Source: Candidatus Jordarchaeia archaeon
GTDB taxonomy: Archaea; Asgardarchaeota; Jordiarchaeia; Jordiarchaeales; Jordiarchaeaceae
Reading direction: 5' to 3'
DNA: 37,881 nt
NCBI GenBank assembly: GCA_029856435.1
Contig: JAHQXB010000134.1
Span: forward strand, 1-37,881
Shown here: positions 6,352 to 14,396 of the stretch, one piece after another
Position numbering within the stretch: position 1 is the stretch's first letter
Layout of the letters: the number at the start of each line of letters is the position of its first letter
The notes under the pieces: model-generated
Seen by the model: only the letters and a program-made list of their open reading frames with translations
Database searches by the model: none
What the model was told of the DNA's origin: nothing
Program-made: the position numbers and the translations under genes

Positions 6352-9324
6352 TTATCTTGCGCAGAACTCTGTCCTCTCAATTATTTCTTGCTGCATATTC
6401 TTGTTCAATTTTACAAAGTAGGCATTGTATCCCGATACTCGTACCAGAAGCCAGCGGTAATCGTCAGGGTTTTTCATGGCGTCCCTCAGTGTGTCTGAGG
6501 TTATTACATTGAATTGCCACTGCATTCCTCCCAGGTCAAAGAAGCTCTGAACATAGCTTGTGTACAAGTCGAGTGTTTTCTTGTGTGAATCTCCGGGGTG
6601 TGGCACAAGCTTCACATTGTAGGAGGCGTTGTTGGGCATTTTCAGATAGTTCATACTTGCTATTGAGCGGATGTTTTGGAGCAACTGGTCTGAGGGGCCT
6701 GGTGCTGGGGTGAGTCCGGGGGTGAAGGCTTTCCCCTTCTTTCTTCCTGAGGGTAGTGCTCCAGAGAGCATGCCGAAACCCACATGGTAACTTATGGACC
6801 AGTATCCTACGAGGTAGTTTCCTCCACGATAATTTTTAGCCGGGTTGTATATGTCAAAGCAGTAATCTATTAGGTCTTGGGCTACCTCATTGGTTCCTGG
6901 CTCATCTGAGCCGAACTTGGGAACCTTCTGGATTTTGCGTAGGACTTCCTCTGTTCCATTCTCAAAATTGTTTTCCAAGGCGTTCATTAGGGTTGGCCAA
7001 TCTAGAACCTTCTTTTTATAGATTAAGTCCCTTATGACTAGGAGACTGTCCACCACGTCGGTCAGTGAAACCAATGCCACTCCGGAAGTGTTGTATACGG
7101 CTCCCCCATTAACCACGTCTGTGCCCTTCTCCAAGCAGCCCTCAAATAGTGATGAGAGCAGAGGAGTAGGATGTACGTACTGGTGTGCGTATCCTAGGTA
7201 ATTGTTTATTTCAATCGATTTTTCGGCTAGGTATTTTAACTGTGTTTTGTAGGCGTTGAGGAAGTCTTCATAGGTATCAAATGAGTTTCTAACATCTCCA
7301 GTTTCCGGCCCTATTTTTTCTCCCATTACTGGGTGTACTCCATTGTTGAGGGCCATTTCTAGGGGGGCGACAAGGTTTAGGAGCATGCAGTTGGTGTGGC
7401 CGAAGTGTTTTCCTACTATTGTGGGCTCCACGCAGCCTGTAGCAGCCCAGTCTCTTGCGTCTTCGATGGGGATTCCCTGGTGGACCAGGGCTTCAATCAT
7501 TGCCTTATCGTTGTGGATGGAGGGGGAGGCGACCATGTTAATGTTGACTTCACATAAGCGTCTCAAATACTCCTTGGAGTTTACTCCGGTGTAGTATCGG
7601 GCATTCATGTTGGGATCTTGGAAGCATAACATTTCAGCCACTTTGAGAATAATGTAGGTCATGTCGTTTACCGCATTTTTTCCCTCTCTGTCTACTCCTC
7701 CCACGGTTACAGTGTCGTCTGAGGAACTGCCGCCAAAAAGTTTGTTTCCCACACTGGGTACTAGTGGGTCGTGGTCGTTAATCCTGAGGAAGAAGTGTCC
7801 CACAAGCTCTATGGTTCTTTTTACTATTTCTTCTCTCTCTTTGTCTGTTTTTGCTTGGGACATCTCCTTTTCAAAGTAGGGTTGGAGCATCTGGTCCAGT
7901 CTTCCAATGGACATGGCGGAGTTAGCGTTTTCAGAGTGAATACAGGTCCAAGTAATCCAGAGGGAAGTTAGTGCCTCATGCATAGTTTCTGCAGGTTTTG
8001 CCGGCACCTTGGCGCAAATTCTGGAAATTTCCTTCAGTTCCTCTATTCTTTTGGCCTGTTGGGGGTCGTTGGGGTCTAGGGTTTCCGCGATTCTTAGAGC
8101 TTCCTTGCTTAGATTTTCGGCGTGATTTAAAACTCCATCGATCACTATTTGTACAGCCTTGTAGAAGTTTTTCTTATCTGGAGATTTGGCCTGTTTCTCT
8201 CTTTGAATCGCTTCTTCCCTTATTTTTTCAAATCCCAGAGTTAGTACCTTTGGGAGTCCGGGAACAGTGTGGGATATGGCGTTGTTTTTCATCATGAAGT
8301 ATAGGACGAACCGCTCTTCCAATTGTTGAGAAATGGGGTTTCCATACTTTTGCCTGCAGTATTCCCGCACATTCCTATCCATCCAGTAGGGGAAAACTTC
8401 AAAGTTTAGAATGTCTGCATCCTGGGGGGAGATATCATTAGGGTTGAGTTCCCTCTTATATATTGTCCTTAATTCTGGCCAGATGGCGGTTCCTATCAGT
8501 TCGGGGTAGATGGGTACACCCACTTCCTTGGTGGTTGTGGAGCCGGGAATCAGGTATTGGTCGTGGATTATGGGTTTGCGGTTGGTCAATATGTGATATA
8601 GTGCTTTTGCTTGGCGGATTTCGGGGTCAATGGGTTTTCCATTCTTGTCAGCCTCGAAGCCGTTCTCTCTATGATACTCTGTTAAAAGTTTGGCTCTCTC
8701 CACACAAATTGCGGGTTTAAGGGCGTAGCGGCGGTTCTTCAAGTATTTTAGGCGTGGAAAATCATCAATAGAATACTTACCCAGGTAGGGGTCTTCAAGA
8801 AACTTTACATTGTCCACCTTTCGGCCCAGTATCTCGTTTTGGAGGCGTTTCCTTTTCTCCTTATCAATGTCCCCTATGGGGTAGAGCAGCCTGTTTCCGG
8901 GACCCTTATAGCCCTTTATTTTGGCTCCCTTAATAACTGTGGTCATGTAGGAGAACTTGGTGAGATAAGCCATGTTCCCCACATAATTCATCTCATTAGT
9001 TAAGAGATAGTTGAGGGATTCCTCAGGACTCTTATTCCAGATTTTAGCCATGGTTTCCTTATCCTTGTAATAAATGGTAATGTTGGGATTATCAATCACG
9101 CCGTCACTTACCTTCATTTTGCCGTCTTTAAAAACCACATAAATGTTGACTTTGCCGTCGCGGGTCTTGAACTGGTACTTGGCGTTGAAAATGAACCCCG
9201 TCTCTTTATTGTAAACCTCCTTACGCAGTTTGGGGCTTATTCTGAACAGTAACCCCATCAGTCTCAACGAAAGTTTAAACATTCCAATCGAAAAGTTGCT
9301 CTTCAACTCTTTGAACGCATTCAT
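6352..9324 (-). CDS. Glycyl radical enzyme with N-terminal SCP2-like domain
   Basis: 990 residues. The C-terminal ~800 form a PFL-like glycyl radical enzyme: catalytic Cys631 in GCVEP, and the glycyl loop RVSGYNAYF with the radical Gly at 965. The Cys-Val-Glu triad is shared with dehydratases, choline lyase and HPA decarboxylase and argues against a benzyl/alkylsuccinate synthase. The substrate cannot be read. The N-terminal ~140 residues are extra relative to the family (usually 780-860): residues ~40-130 (FKDGKMKVSDGVIDNPNIT, then the amphipathic LNYLLTNEMNYVGN) look like an SCP2-type lipid-binding fold. Start: ATG 9324 has AGGTGGT about four bases upstream; a further in-frame codon at 9342 is TTG without a site. 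First gene of a two-gene operon with the activase. Identity as a glycyl radical enzyme is certain; the SCP2 call is by pattern. Confidence 0.93.
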   Translation of the reverse strand: MNAFKELKSNFSIGMFKLSLRLMGLLFRISPKLRKEVYNKETGFIFNAKYQFKTRDGKVNIYVVFKDGKMKVSDGVIDNPNITIYYKDKETMAKIWNKSPEESLNYLLTNEMNYVGNMAYLTKFSYMTTVIKGAKIKGYKGPGNRLLYPIGDIDKEKRKRLQNEILGRKVDNVKFLEDPYLGKYSIDDFPRLKYLKNRRYALKPAICVERAKLLTEYHRENGFEADKNGKPIDPEIRQAKALYHILTNRKPIIHDQYLIPGSTTTKEVGVPIYPELIGTAIWPELRTIYKRELNPNDISPQDADILNFEVFPYWMDRNVREYCRQKYGNPISQQLEERFVLYFMMKNNAISHTVPGLPKVLTLGFEKIREEAIQREKQAKSPDKKNFYKAVQIVIDGVLNHAENLSKEALRIAETLDPNDPQQAKRIEELKEISRICAKVPAKPAETMHEALTSLWITWTCIHSENANSAMSIGRLDQMLQPYFEKEMSQAKTDKEREEIVKRTIELVGHFFLRINDHDPLVPSVGNKLFGGSSSDDTVTVGGVDREGKNAVNDMTYIILKVAEMLCFQDPNMNARYYTGVNSKEYLRRLCEVNINMVASPSIHNDKAMIEALVHQGIPIEDARDWAATGCVEPTIVGKHFGHTNCMLLNLVAPLEMALNNGVHPVMGEKIGPETGDVRNSFDTYEDFLNAYKTQLKYLAEKSIEINNYLGYAHQYVHPTPLLSSLFEGCLEKGTDVVNGGAVYNTSGVALVSLTDVVDSLLVIRDLIYKKKVLDWPTLMNALENNFENGTEEVLRKIQKVPKFGSDEPGTNEVAQDLIDYCFDIYNPAKNYRGGNYLVGYWSISYHVGFGMLSGALPSGRKKGKAFTPGLTPAPGPSDQLLQNIRSIASMNYLKMPNNASYNVKLVPHPGDSHKKTLDLYTSYVQSFFDLGGMQWQFNVITSDTLRDAMKNPDDYRWLLVRVSGYNAYFVKLNKNMQQEIIERTEFCAR

Positions 9325-9554
9325 CAAACCACCTAGAAACAATTAATTTTAGTCTCCCTCATCAATTACGACTACACATTCTCTCCAGTTTTTAATAGAA
9401 AAACAACGACTTAGCATTCTATTCCCACTAGGAATATAATAAACATTTTGCAAGACTATTGTAAATCTGAAAATTCATTTTTGGTTAAAACTTTATTAGT
9501 AAACAGTGAAGAATAATTCATTAATATGATTTGGAACGGTTAGAGGGTGATTAA

Positions 9555-10388
9555 ATGGCATCGAAAACCTTGAATGTATTGGCAATTTTTGCCCATCCCG
9601 ACGATCTCTCATTCTTCTGCTCCGGAACACTGGCCAAGTGGGCGGAACAGGAGCACAAAATTTACGCCATATGTGTCACAAGCGGCAACGTGGGAACACT
9701 GAGAACCGACCTAAAAATGGAGGAGGTTGCCAAAATGCGGGAAAAGGAGCTCAGAGCCGCCAACGAGATACTGGGAGTGAAGGAAACCCTCATTTTGGGT
9801 TACCCTGATGGGGGATTCATAAACGCTCCAGAACTAAGAGAAAAACTCGTCTACTATGTTAGAAAATACAAAGCAGACCGAGTAGTCACCTTTGACCCTT
9901 GGGTAGCCTATGAAGTGCACCCCGACCACCTAGTTGTGGGAAGAATGGCCTCAGAAGCAGCGGCCTTTGCAGCCTTCCCCCTCCTGTACCCGGAACAAAT
10001 TAGGGAGGGTGTTGAACCCTACGCCTGCTCCGAAGTATGGTTTATGGGATTACTGGGCCACCCCCCAAACTGCTTTGTGGACATCTCCCAAACACTGGAA
10101 AAAAAGGTGAGAGCCGCCTTAAAATTTGAAGCCACACTCACACTCCTGGCCCGACTATTTGCCCCCAATATTGACCCCACACGGGTTACCTCGGAGGACC
10201 TGAAAACCTTATCCAAACACGCAGATACACTCTTACGCTTCATGGCCTCCACCATAGGAGAGAAAGTAAAGTTAAAAGCGGCTGAAGCATTCTTTGTCCA
10301 AAAAACTCTTCCGGGACATTTCGACAACTTCCAACAAATAATGCTGGAAATGCTGGGAAACCCACCTGAACCTCCAAAAATCTGCTAA
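9555..10388 (+). CDS. PIG-L/LmbE family deacetylase
   Basis: 277 residues. The family zinc motif AHPDD is at 13-17 and the second metal motif HPDH at 122-125, both intact. PIG-L enzymes remove N-acetyl groups from GlcNAc-linked lipids, mycothiol or bacillithiol precursors and other amino sugars. The substrate here is unknown; archaeal members have been tied to diacetylchitobiose breakdown and to glycolipid synthesis. The C-terminal region after residue 180 is mostly helical and ends with ALPGHFDNF-like residues (KTLPGHFDNF). The start ATG has GAGGGTGAT five bases upstream. It is divergent from the glycyl radical enzyme across a 230 bp AT-rich gap, so shared regulation is possible but unproven. 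Confidence 0.9.
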   Translation: MASKTLNVLAIFAHPDDLSFFCSGTLAKWAEQEHKIYAICVTSGNVGTLRTDLKMEEVAKMREKELRAANEILGVKETLILGYPDGGFINAPELREKLVYYVRKYKADRVVTFDPWVAYEVHPDHLVVGRMASEAAAFAAFPLLYPEQIREGVEPYACSEVWFMGLLGHPPNCFVDISQTLEKKVRAALKFEATLTLLARLFAPNIDPTRVTSEDLKTLSKHADTLLRFMASTIGEKVKLKAAEAFFVQKTLPGHFDNFQQIMLEMLGNPPEPPKIC

Positions 10389-10411
10389 AATTCAACTACC
10401 TCTGAATGTTA

Positions 10412-10436
10412 TCCCTATTTCCCAAAATAATAGGGA
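10412..10436 (+). terminator. Hairpin after the PIG-L gene
   Basis: TCCCTATT and AATAGGGA form a perfect 8 bp stem with a 9-base loop, 24 bp past the deacetylase stop codon. T-rich sequence follows further downstream. A terminator or RNA-stabilising hairpin is likely. Confidence 0.5.
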
Positions 10437-10593
10437 AGGATTGGGATGACCTAAAAATGGGAGGCCTGAAACCTCACCTCACACTCCAACCTTTTATATA
10501 ATTTTTGCACTTGATTACCGTAAATTTTTGCTCCTCTTTGCTTCCTTGCAATTATTTTTTCGAAATATATCTATTAGGGGGGCCAAATCATTT

Positions 10594-11283
10594 TTAGTAG
10601 AGTCCAACTTGAAACTGTTCAATATTTTTGTAGCTCTCATCTCTGGTGACGAGCCTTGCGTTGTTTTCTATGACAACAGTTGCAATTAGTATGTCTATAA
10701 GGTTCACTTGTTTACCTTTTTCTTTTAAACTCAAATTCAATGTTTGCTGCTATTCTTTGCGGAAGAAGCTGTAAATGGCAAAACTTTCTTTCAAGAAACC
10801 TTACAGCATCGTTATATTCCCTTACTCTCCCCGCCAGTTTTAGTCCACTCAAGATTTCCCAAGCCACAATTGAGGTGGTTCAGAGGGGCGTTAAAACTGC
10901 TTCTAATTAGAATAAAGTTTCCACTTAAACTTCCAATAGTTAACGTTAAAGAAAAACCATTAAACCCATCATTCCTCAAAAACAACCACACATAACATGT
11001 CGTGCAGCCGACTCCAGCCCAGAATGCGGAAGGCTCATAAAAGCCCAAAAGAGGGCAGGACCACAATTGGGAACATCCTCCCACCGAAAGCAAGGGAGAT
11101 GTGCCTGCTTCAATCGGTCCCCTGGAGAAACGGTCTCCCCATGAAACCGGGGGGAGGAAGATCTAAAGTTACGTGAGGTTAACGTTGGGTCAGAACCGGA
11201 TGCTCTCTAATTTCTTTATATTTTTGGATTGAGGGCTCCTTTCCTCTCAAAAAGTCTACCAAGAAGGTTGTTTCAAGGCAGTA
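10594..11283 (-). pseudogene. vapC: vapC-like PIN-domain toxin, decayed and split by an insertion
   Basis: Read leftwards in three pieces. Piece 1, 11283-11188: YCLETTFLVDFLRGKEPSIQ, then KYKEIREHPVLT, the PIN N-terminus with its first acidic region. Piece 2, 10879 to about 10740: TTSIVAWEILSGLKLAGRV, then a helix ending PQRIAANIE. Piece 3, about 10740-10594, in another frame: LIDILIATVVIENNARLVT followed by RDESYKNIEQFQVGLY and TAA. Together they rebuild one full VapC ribonuclease of about 130 residues. Pieces 1 and 2 are parted by ~305 bp of foreign sequence exactly between adjacent threonine codons; pieces 2 and 3 by a frameshift near 10738. The start codon also seems lost (ATA CTG where ATG TAC would be expected). 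The toxin should be dead. It lies directly 3' of the vapB remnant. Confidence 0.75.
10880..11187. mobile_element. ~305 bp insertion inside vapC, probably non-autonomous
   Basis: This block interrupts the vapC reading frame between codons that join seamlessly when it is removed. Its borders read GGTTCAGA (left, 10877-10884) and GGTCAGA (right, ~11188-11194), a 7-8 bp near-duplication that looks like a target-site duplication. The ends share a degenerate inverted CGTTAA word just inside each border. The right half is GC-rich and palindromic (GGAGA/TCTCC and CCCC/GGGG stems around 11120-11155). No transposase is present. It could be a MITE or a deletion derivative of a larger element. Confidence 0.5.
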
Positions 11284-11490
11284 TCTTTGCGTTTTTATCA
11301 AACTCTTTTCTTCCCTCAAGTATCACCTTCTCAACTTCTTGGGCGTCTCTCCAGGCCCTAGCGAACTCCAACAAGTTTCCCTTTTTCCCCTCAGTAAGTC
11401 TGATTATAACGTCGCTAAAGCTTTCGCCTCCAGTTTCTCCCTCTTCAACCGCTCATACTCTTCAAGTGTTATTGAAGTCTTAGTTGGCAT
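11273..11490 (-). pseudogene. vapB: vapB-like antitoxin, frameshifted
   Basis: From ATG 11490 the leftward frame reads MPTKTSITLEEYERLKREK, the usual start of archaeal VapB antitoxins of the DUF217/UPF0330 type. Near 11430 the frame breaks; one base later it continues GESFSDVIIRL, a family hallmark, then TEGKKGNLLEFARAW and ends KILP with TGA at 11273. The total is 218 bp, two more than a multiple of three, consistent with a single lost base. Its stop is next to the start of the vapC remnant as in intact vapBC operons. A single indel could also be an assembly error, but the neighbouring vapC is damaged independently. Confidence 0.75.
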
Positions 11491-11496
11491 AATGTC

Positions 11497-11510
11497 TACG
11501 TGTACACGTA
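11497..11510. promoter_or_regulatory. Perfect 14 bp palindrome upstream of vapB
   Basis: TACGTGTACACGTA is its own reverse complement and ends seven bases before the vapB start codon. VapB/VapBC complexes repress their own operon by binding such palindromes, so this is probably the operator of the dead locus. Confidence 0.5.
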
Positions 11511-11613
11511 TGTTTGTAAATCTTTTCCAAGTTAAACTCGCAGGGGGGATTATGATATGCATATTTTTTGGTATGTAGGATATGTATTTTTGTTGTGGAC
11601 TGCTTTTAAAGGG

Positions 11614-11632
11614 AGGCTTTGTAAGCCTTTTC
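11614..11632. terminator. Short hairpin followed by T-run
   Basis: AGGCTT-TGT-AAGCCT forms a 6 bp stem followed by TTTT on the plus strand. No plus-strand gene ends here, so the function is unclear; it might be part of the vapB upstream region. Confidence 0.3.
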
Positions 11633-11855
11633 CAAATCCCGCTCTATAGTTGGCTTTTGGGAGAACAATTTTACATAATTCAAAAATCAAAAATTTATAT
11701 TGTCACTTCCCCCCTAAAAATGTGTGAATTTGTTATGCATTGCCTATAAGTGCTATGGGTAATTGTTTTCCTCTAATTTTATGCGAAATACGCATATTTT
11801 CCTGTTTGCGTTTACAAAAAATACACGTATATGGTAAAAAAATGGAGAGAAAAAA

Positions 11856-11880
11856 ATTACCCACGATAATTGTGGGTAAT
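11856..11880. other. Perfect hairpin ATTACCCAC/GTGGGTAAT
   Basis: A 9 bp perfect stem with a 7-base loop stands alone in very AT-rich DNA about 200 bp before the next gene. It may be a protein-binding site or RNA hairpin. A related ATGGGTAAT word occurs at about 11754-11762. Confidence 0.4.
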
Positions 11881-12078
11881 GCATAGGTGTGAATTTGAGG
11901 GGGGTTATGTTTAGAAAATTGTCGGTTTTTGTTTACCCTTTAGTGTTATGGTTTTTAATTCAATTTTTTTCTTTTTCTGTTGTGAATATCGCAATATACT
12001 TTATTTATTTTTGAGATATTTTTTTATATGAAATGTTGCTAGAATATAATTAAGGCTGGCTGAAAAGAATTTGGAAAA

Positions 12079-13101
12079 ATGGTCGGTGGGTGGCCAATGC
12101 AGATGAAGCCCAGTCTCCTAATCATAGGCGTTGCTGCCTTGGCGGTTTCCCTACTGGCTGCTAAATTACAGGGCCAAGATCTTGTGCCTTCTATTCTGCC
12201 ACTGTTACTTGTTTCTTTGTTTGGGGTGGGAGTTGCTGGGATTATTCTTTGGAGGAATTATGTTATTCCCGTTAAGGCTCTGGCTAGTTTGGAGAACATT
12301 ATTGTGGACCATTTACCTAGTGGCGTTACCCTTTGGGCTTTTGATTTTGTTGAAATGCAGCGGCATACCATTATTGTTTCGGGATTCATTTCTGCGGTAA
12401 AGGATTTTATGGTTGAAATGCGTAAAGGCGAGTTGAAAAAGCTGGAAACAGAGTTTGGTACCTTCATAAAAGAGGATGGAGATTTTTTAACTGTTACCTG
12501 TATTACCAGTGGTAACACCAAGGCGGAGGAGGAGTGGATTAGGCGAAGACTGCAAACTTTTCTGCGTGTTGCTGAAATTCGCCACTGGAATAATCTCGTG
12601 AACTGGGTGGGCGACACGTCAATTTTTGAAGAATCGTTCTTCCAAATCATTTCTTCAGTAATTAATATGAATAACACTTTTAAACTTCAGAAGCAGAGGA
12701 TTTCTAACATAAGGAGAAAGAAGGCGAGGCTTTATGCAGAGCTTAAAATTTTGGATTCAGAGATAGATACAATTGAGGCGAAGTTCCAGAATGGGAAAAT
12801 TAGTGAAGAAGAATTTGAAGTCAGAAAAACTAGGATTAAAAACAAGTACAAAAGAATACGCGAATACTATATCAATACCTGCCTGTTACTCTCAAGAGTG
12901 ACCCGCAAACCAGTAGAGAAAGTAGAGGCTTCCCGAGAGATAGAAAAAATTAGAAGGAACTTCCTCAAACTCAAATGCGAAATAGACGACTTACAACTAA
13001 AAAAATATGAAGGCACCATCACCCCAAGCGACATCAAAAATAAGGAAAAAATTCAGAAAAAACTAACAATCCTCATCGAAAATCTAGAAAAACTTATGTA
13101 A
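12079..13101 (+). CDS. Membrane-anchored longin/roadblock-like protein with coiled coil
   Basis: About 340 residues. Two N-terminal membrane helices (about 10-28 and 37-59) are followed by a soluble alpha/beta region (about 80-170: a WAFDF strand, IIVSGFISAVKDFMVEM helix, TEFGTFIKEDGDFLTV strands) that has the look of archaeal longin/roadblock-type domains, which scaffold small GTPases in other systems. The C-terminal ~150 residues are highly charged and helical (coiled coil), including a SHOCT-like stretch FQNGKISEEEFEVRKTRIKN. No catalytic motif is visible. Start: ATG 12079 is given, but GGTGGGTGG at 12085-12093 would better serve ATG 12097 or 12103 (MKPSLLIIGV). A TATA-like AATATAATTAAG is ~30 bp before 12079. 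The domain assignment is by pattern; membrane anchoring is clear. Confidence 0.8.
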   Translation: MVGGWPMQMKPSLLIIGVAALAVSLLAAKLQGQDLVPSILPLLLVSLFGVGVAGIILWRNYVIPVKALASLENIIVDHLPSGVTLWAFDFVEMQRHTIIVSGFISAVKDFMVEMRKGELKKLETEFGTFIKEDGDFLTVTCITSGNTKAEEEWIRRRLQTFLRVAEIRHWNNLVNWVGDTSIFEESFFQIISSVINMNNTFKLQKQRISNIRRKKARLYAELKILDSEIDTIEAKFQNGKISEEEFEVRKTRIKNKYKRIREYYINTCLLLSRVTRKPVEKVEASREIEKIRRNFLKLKCEIDDLQLKKYEGTITPSDIKNKEKIQKKLTILIENLEKLM

Positions 13102-13153
13102 CCATCCCAAAAAGAATGCAAGTACTACCCACCATTGCCCTCTTTATCTGAGC

Positions 13154-14242
13154 TTAATGTATTCTTTCAGTTTCAACTCTCATTATGGCTTCTCTTCCAG
13201 TTTTCTCCGGAATTTCTTCCCTGACCCTAACCAGCTTTATGGCGTCGTGAGGACACTTGTGGGCGCATATCCCGCAACCTATGCACCTCTCCTCCAAAAT
13301 CATAATTCTTTCGTCCGACAGATTTTCACTGTGGGGATAGTGGTGATAAATTGCTTGGAGGGGGCACCACTTAACGCAGGTTTCACATAGACGACAGTTT
13401 TCCTGGTTTATTTCAGGCATGAAGTTGGATTTTGCCACAGAGCGGGGATTGTGGAGTTGTGTTATGCCCCTCAGTAGAATGCAGCAGTCGTTGCAGCAGT
13501 TGCAGATAAAGTTGGGTTTCTCCTGCTGGTTGCTTACAGTGTGTACGAGACCTGCGTCTTCGGCTTTTTTGAGTATTTCTAGGGCTTCCTCCTTGGTCAC
13601 CCTTCTCCCATTGCGGTACTTTATCAGGTATTCGGCGAATCGGTCGAAACTAAAGCAGACCTCCAAGGGTTTGTCACAGTTGTTGGCTGAGAGGCGACAG
13701 GCGCAGGGATTAACAGCTATGCTTCTCGCCTCTTCAATGTATTTGCTTACCTTCTCGAAGGGGAGAATCTCTGCTTGGATACTGATTTTCTCCTCAACAG
13801 GAATCACCCTCATTAAAGGATAGTTTGAAGCCCCCAGCTCCATCCCCCAATGGGGATACATTGCCACATGTATCCTGGCGTACTCTCTTTTCCTATCGGT
13901 TATTACACCATCATTCATCTGGAGCTCAAAAATTCCCGGAACATAGGGCAACATACTGTAGTAGGTTTTACCGTCCCTGCTGATAAATTCAAAAAGCGCA
14001 CCATTCCGAGCCAACCTCTCAAAAACATTCTTAACATAGTCTACACTCTTCCCTGTCTCCCCTGCCACCTGCTCAATGGTCTTCGCATCAATGTAGGGAG
14101 CGTTGAAGACAGAGCAGAGGAGCTCTGCTTCCTCGGGAGTATAAATCATTTTCAAAATTTTCAGCATATCCTTACTCTTTGGAGCCTTCACAGGCCAACG
14201 GTTAATCTTCTGCCTCAAAAGCTCGTAGACATCCTCGCTCAT
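13154..14242 (-). CDS. Winged-helix and double [4Fe-4S] ferredoxin protein
   Basis: 362 residues. The N-terminal ~100 look like a winged-helix module (LLCSVFNAPYIDAKTIEQVA... VFERLARNGALFEF). The middle has clustered cysteines (NPCACR, CxxxxxEVCFSF and ICNCCNDCCILLR) that could bind another metal centre. The C-terminus carries two ferredoxin motifs (CRLCETCVKWCP and CIGCGICAHKCP). The family occurs widely in anaerobic archaea and bacteria as a 4Fe-4S binding protein near redox enzymes, but I know of no assigned reaction. A redox-responsive regulator or an electron-transfer adaptor both fit. ATG 14242 (MSEDVYELL) follows a weak GGTTTT leader. The 140 bp gap to the divergent alpha/beta hydrolase gene holds both promoters. 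Confidence 0.85.
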   Translation of the reverse strand: MSEDVYELLRQKINRWPVKAPKSKDMLKILKMIYTPEEAELLCSVFNAPYIDAKTIEQVAGETGKSVDYVKNVFERLARNGALFEFISRDGKTYYSMLPYVPGIFELQMNDGVITDRKREYARIHVAMYPHWGMELGASNYPLMRVIPVEEKISIQAEILPFEKVSKYIEEARSIAVNPCACRLSANNCDKPLEVCFSFDRFAEYLIKYRNGRRVTKEEALEILKKAEDAGLVHTVSNQQEKPNFICNCCNDCCILLRGITQLHNPRSVAKSNFMPEINQENCRLCETCVKWCPLQAIYHHYPHSENLSDERIMILEERCIGCGICAHKCPHDAIKLVRVREEIPEKTGREAIMRVETERIH

Positions 14243-14351
14243 AAAACCACAACCTACTGAAAACCATTGGACTGAATCTTACTTTAAGTTTTACGCTTCA
14301 CTCTTTCAAAGGAATACCACTAAGAACACCTAGCTTTTGTGGCTCAAAAAA

Positions 14352-14363
14352 TTTTATAATAAA
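14352..14363 (+). promoter_or_regulatory. TATA box for the alpha/beta hydrolase gene
   Basis: TTTTATAATAAA lies ~35-45 bp before the preferred ATG at 14397, leaving a short leader that contains the GAAGGGTG ribosome site. Confidence 0.45.
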
Positions 14364-14396
14364 GCTACCGTGTAGGTGTGAAGGGTGTATTTTAAG

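Larger units (their letters stand above)
10389..12078. other. 1.7 kb without an intact gene
   Basis: No intact gene. It holds, left to right: a hairpin after the deacetylase gene (10412-10436); a decayed leftward vapC and vapB with a ~300 bp insertion (10594-11490); a perfect 14 bp palindrome (11497-11510); and AT-rich sequence with two more hairpins (11614-11628, 11856-11880) leading to the promoter region of the next gene. Confidence 0.7.

Noticed and set aside
6352..9324. Benzyl- or alkylsuccinate synthase
   Set aside because: The active-site Cys is followed by Val-Glu as in dehydratases and choline lyase, and no small accessory subunits are nearby.
10812..11093. 93-codon minus-strand frame inside the vapC insertion
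   Set aside because: It spans the insertion and reads the wrong vapC frame; not a gene.
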